From Fontibacter flavus (lineage in GTDB: Bacteria > Bacteroidota > Bacteroidia > Cytophagales > Cyclobacteriaceae), in the NCBI RefSeq assembly GCF_042432905.1, contig NZ_JBHLWI010000002.1:62001-126000 (forward strand): a stretch of DNA of 64,000 nt. Reading direction: 5' to 3'. Below, in pieces: positions 61,383 through 64,000 of the stretch. Each line of letters begins with the position of its first letter. Positions within the stretch are counted from its first letter, which is position 1. The notes under the pieces are model-generated. The model worked only from the letters and a program-made list of their open reading frames with translations. It did not search any database and was not told the origin of the DNA. A program made the translations under genes and the position numbers.

Positions 61383-64000
61383 ATGACCCGAGGTTCTAAA
61401 AAGCAGTTTCACAATATACTTTTAACGCTTAAAAGGTATCAGGATAGTACTTTTGAGCTTTTATATATATCCTCTGAAATTAGGAGAATTCTTTCACATG
61501 GGGATAAATTTTATCAGGAGAAATTTTTCAACGAAATATTCCCAACCTTACCGGAGGGGATTTTTGAATATTTATTCAAAAAATTAGGTACAGGTGATCA
61601 AATAACCTGTCCGATTTTAATCAATAAGTCATCTTTCCAATTTGTCGAAATCGAAGGCTATGTAATAGCACAGGAAGATCAGTCTTATTTGATAAATGCC
61701 CTGATTACGCCAAAGGAATGGGAAAATAACATCAAATTTTCCTGGCTGATGGACCAAAAGCAGGGCGCCATCTATTCAGGTCTTCCTCAAGAGAACAAAG
61801 TGAAAACGTTTGAGGAATGGAAATCCTTTATCCTCAAGAAATTTGATTTTTTCAATGGAGTAATCTTAGATAAATTTCCCCAATCCAAAGAAGTATTAAG
61901 GACAACCATATTTCCAAATCATCTTTACCTGAGTAAAACCGCTCTGTCATCCCAATTTTGTTTGATTGAACTGGAATATTTCCAAAAAGCCAAAGAACAC
62001 ATACAGGAAGAACTCCCCTTTGTACAGGAAGATTTAATTTATTATGAATTTGATCGAAAAACTGATAGCCTACAACTATCTGGAGCTCTTGAAAATATAT
62101 TAGGATACTCAAAATCCTACTTTGATGATTTCAAGGTTGAAAATTGGGAGAAGTTGATTCATCCTGAGGACTTACACCTGTATCAAAGAAGATTTGAACA
62201 TTCCAATAGGGTTATTTATCGGGTATTGCATAGGAACGATTACTATGTATTTGTAGAAGATCAAGTCAAAGAATTCAAGAGTAAGAAAAAAGAACAAAAT
62301 ATCTTTTTGGGAATAATCTCTGACATCACTGCCTTAAAGGAAATAGAGAAGGACCTGATGGACAAAAAAAGCGTCCTGGATGAACTCACCGGTGTAGTTC
62401 CTGGAATGGTCTATTTGATGAAAGCACTTCCTGATTATTCCCACAAATTCCTCTTCATCAGTGATGGTTGCCAACAACTGACAGAATTGGATCCAAATGA
62501 TATCATCACAGATGAAAATAATTTGGAAAAAGTGATACATCCTGAAGACCTCCAACAAGTAAAAGATGCTGACAAAAAAGCCTATTTGACAGACAGCAAA
62601 TTTGAATCTTACTTTAGGATCGTCACGCCTAGCGGCAAGGAAAAATGGGTATATGGCGCATCCAATAGGTTGAGACAATACGAAAATGAGTCCATTTGGG
62701 CAGGAATTTTTGTGGATTTCACCTATACCAAGCAAAAAGAGCTTGAATCTTCCCTCAACCTTAAAAGGTACAAAACGCTTTTTGAAGAAAATCCTTTGCC
62801 TATTTTCCAATATGACCAGAACGGTAAAATCCTGGATGTAAACAAAACCTTCATCCAAAAAATTGATATTCAGGACCCCAACTTGTTGATCGGCAACAAT
62901 ATGTTTGAATTTCTCGGGGATAATCCGATCACCAAAGCCTATCTGGACAGTATAGAAAATGGATATGGTTTTTATGAAGGTCCTTACATCAGTTATTTCA
63001 ACAATAAGCTTTTCCATCTCAGGATGAATGCCAAAGAGCTGGAAAGCGGCAAGACCTATCAGGCAATTCTTGAAGACATCAGTGAACAGGAATATGTTCA
63101 CAATATCATCTCAGAACTAACAGAAAAAACTTCAAAATTCAGTGGAAAAAGGTTTTTTGATGAGCTGACCCAATTCATTGCCAACAGAATGGGCATGGAG
63201 TATTGTTTTATTGCAGAGGTGGATGAAGAAAAAACTACTGCCAATTTGATTTCCTTTTTCAAGAAAGGGGTCATGCAAAATCCTTATTCCTACCAGTTGG
63301 AAAATACACCTTGTCTGGATTGTGTGACCAACAATGAACCATTTATCATTTTGACAGATGCCTATAAAAAATATCAGGATGATAAACCCCTCGTGGATAT
63401 GGGTATCAATACCTACATGGGAGTTCCTATTTCCGATCTGAATGACAAACGGCTTGGCTTATTGGTGCTGATGGATGAAAAACCAAAACCCTATCACGCT
63501 AAAATTACGGATTTACTGAAAATACTGGCTGACAGAATAGGTGCTGAACTTAGTCGATTGAACTTTGAAAAAAGGCTGATTGCTTCAGAGCAACTTTTTA
63601 GAAGTATTGCAGAGAATTTCCCTAAAGGTAAAATTGATGTATTAGATAGACAGTTCACTTATATCTACACAGAAGGTAAGGAATATCAGTCAATGGGAGT
63701 AACTGCACATAATTTGTTGGGCACCTCATTTTTGGCAAAATACAGCAACTATAAGGTCCGGGAAAAAGTTAAAACCCATCTTGAACGGATATTTACAGGA
63801 GAAACCGAAAGCTTTGAGGTTAATTTAGATGATCAAAACTACCTTAAAATAGGCGTACCTTTGGTCAACAATCAGGGAGAAATTGATAGGATATTGATTG
63901 TTACCCAGAATATTACGGAATCAAAGCATGCGGAACAGGAAAGAGAACAGCTGATCAAGGACCTCAAATCACAAAATGAAGAACTGCAGCGTTTTGCATA
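61383..64000 (+). CDS. Multi-PAS/GAF sensor protein, probably histidine kinase (C terminus missing)
   Basis: At least 872 residues in one open frame from the ATG at 61383; the window ends before the effector domain. Residues 1-200: an N-terminal helical region with no recognised family. About 205-320, 335-455 and 460-560: PAS folds (SGALENILGYSKSYFDDFK, YLMKALPDYSHKFLFISDG, LPIFQYDQNGKILDVNKTF). About 575-725: a GAF domain (KRFFDELTQFIANRMGMEYC). About 735-850: a fourth PAS (RSIAENFPKGKIDVLDRQFT). It ends with a coiled coil LKSQNEELQRFAY, typically just before a His-kinase dimerisation domain. No membrane segment, so it is cytoplasmic. Confidence 0.85.
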   Translation, partial: MTRGSKKQFHNILLTLKRYQDSTFELLYISSEIRRILSHGDKFYQEKFFNEIFPTLPEGIFEYLFKKLGTGDQITCPILINKSSFQFVEIEGYVIAQEDQSYLINALITPKEWENNIKFSWLMDQKQGAIYSGLPQENKVKTFEEWKSFILKKFDFFNGVILDKFPQSKEVLRTTIFPNHLYLSKTALSSQFCLIELEYFQKAKEHIQEELPFVQEDLIYYEFDRKTDSLQLSGALENILGYSKSYFDDFKVENWEKLIHPEDLHLYQRRFEHSNRVIYRVLHRNDYYVFVEDQVKEFKSKKKEQNIFLGIISDITALKEIEKDLMDKKSVLDELTGVVPGMVYLMKALPDYSHKFLFISDGCQQLTELDPNDIITDENNLEKVIHPEDLQQVKDADKKAYLTDSKFESYFRIVTPSGKEKWVYGASNRLRQYENESIWAGIFVDFTYTKQKELESSLNLKRYKTLFEENPLPIFQYDQNGKILDVNKTFIQKIDIQDPNLLIGNNMFEFLGDNPITKAYLDSIENGYGFYEGPYISYFNNKLFHLRMNAKELESGKTYQAILEDISEQEYVHNIISELTEKTSKFSGKRFFDELTQFIANRMGMEYCFIAEVDEEKTTANLISFFKKGVMQNPYSYQLENTPCLDCVTNNEPFIILTDAYKKYQDDKPLVDMGINTYMGVPISDLNDKRLGLLVLMDEKPKPYHAKITDLLKILADRIGAELSRLNFEKRLIASEQLFRSIAENFPKGKIDVLDRQFTYIYTEGKEYQSMGVTAHNLLGTSFLAKYSNYKVREKVKTHLERIFTGETESFEVNLDDQNYLKIGVPLVNNQGEIDRILIVTQNITESKHAEQEREQLIKDLKSQNEELQRFA

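Noticed and set aside
62334..63101. A 255-codon minus-strand frame in the sensor gene
   Set aside because: The plus strand encodes PAS domains continuously through this region; the antisense frame is a codon-bias shadow.

Overview
The window reads as chromosomal DNA of a Bacteroidota bacterium, most likely of the order Cytophagales and probably the family Cyclobacteriaceae (Algoriphagus-like). The family name is inferred. The phylum is better supported. Ribosome-binding sites are weak, several promoters carry the Bacteroidota -7 box TAnnTTTG, and many lipoproteins have a short LxxC-type lipobox. There are also gliding or type IX secretion proteins (a GldJ-like SUMF1 lipoprotein and GldI-like FKBP lipoproteins), an OMP_b-brl type TonB-dependent receptor and a GH78 sugar operon. 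No rRNA, tRNA, CRISPR array, prophage or intact insertion sequence was seen.

Layout. 1-5.9 kb: the start of a TonB-dependent receptor, a Mn-type superoxide dismutase, tadA, a divergent PiT-like membrane protein, a Na/Pi cotransporter, and deoC coupled to a saccharopine/alanine dehydrogenase-like gene. 7-11.5 kb: an isoprenylcysteine-methyltransferase-like membrane protein and a tight nrnA + three FKBP lipoprotein operon divergent from ndk, the arrangement known around gldI. 11.6-23.7 kb: SIMPL, DUF2207 and LemA genes, an M14 carboxypeptidase divergent from a dipeptide epimerase, two tandem DUF4221-like lipoproteins, an Omp85-like barrel, an LRR lipoprotein and OxyR. 23.8-27.6 kb: an FbpABC-type iron uptake operon with a candidate Fur box. 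28.3-34.2 kb: a four-gene carbohydrate operon (Gfo/Idh/MocA oxidoreductase, sugar isomerase/epimerase, GH78 rhamnosidase-like enzyme, double-thioredoxin lipoprotein).

35-41 kb: an IPT/Kelch lipoprotein, an OhrR-like MarR regulator, a possibly frameshifted small gene, a Kazal-type lipoprotein and an S9 peptidase. 41.2-46.1 kb: a single 1616-residue protein joining a DnaQ-like exonuclease, a RecQ helicase and a UvrD helicase, the most unusual gene in the window. 46.1-52.4 kb: an SMP-30 lactonase, a GNAT acetyltransferase, a second S9 peptidase and GldJ. 52.5-64 kb: mfd, a cytochrome oxidase subunit III-like protein, hflK-hflC, a START-fold protein, Fur, a retropepsin-PDZ protein and a multi-PAS/GAF sensor protein cut by the window edge.

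Two themes stand out. The first is redox and metal homeostasis (SOD, OxyR, Fur, iron uptake, OhrR-like regulator, thioredoxins). The second is cell-envelope processing (FKBP foldases, peptidases, Omp85-like protein, gliding lipoproteins, HflKC). The long non-coding gaps at 27.6-28.3, 34.2-35.2, 48.1 and 50.6-51.1 kb are not random. They hold related copies of dispersed repeat families and hairpins that no gene call explains.
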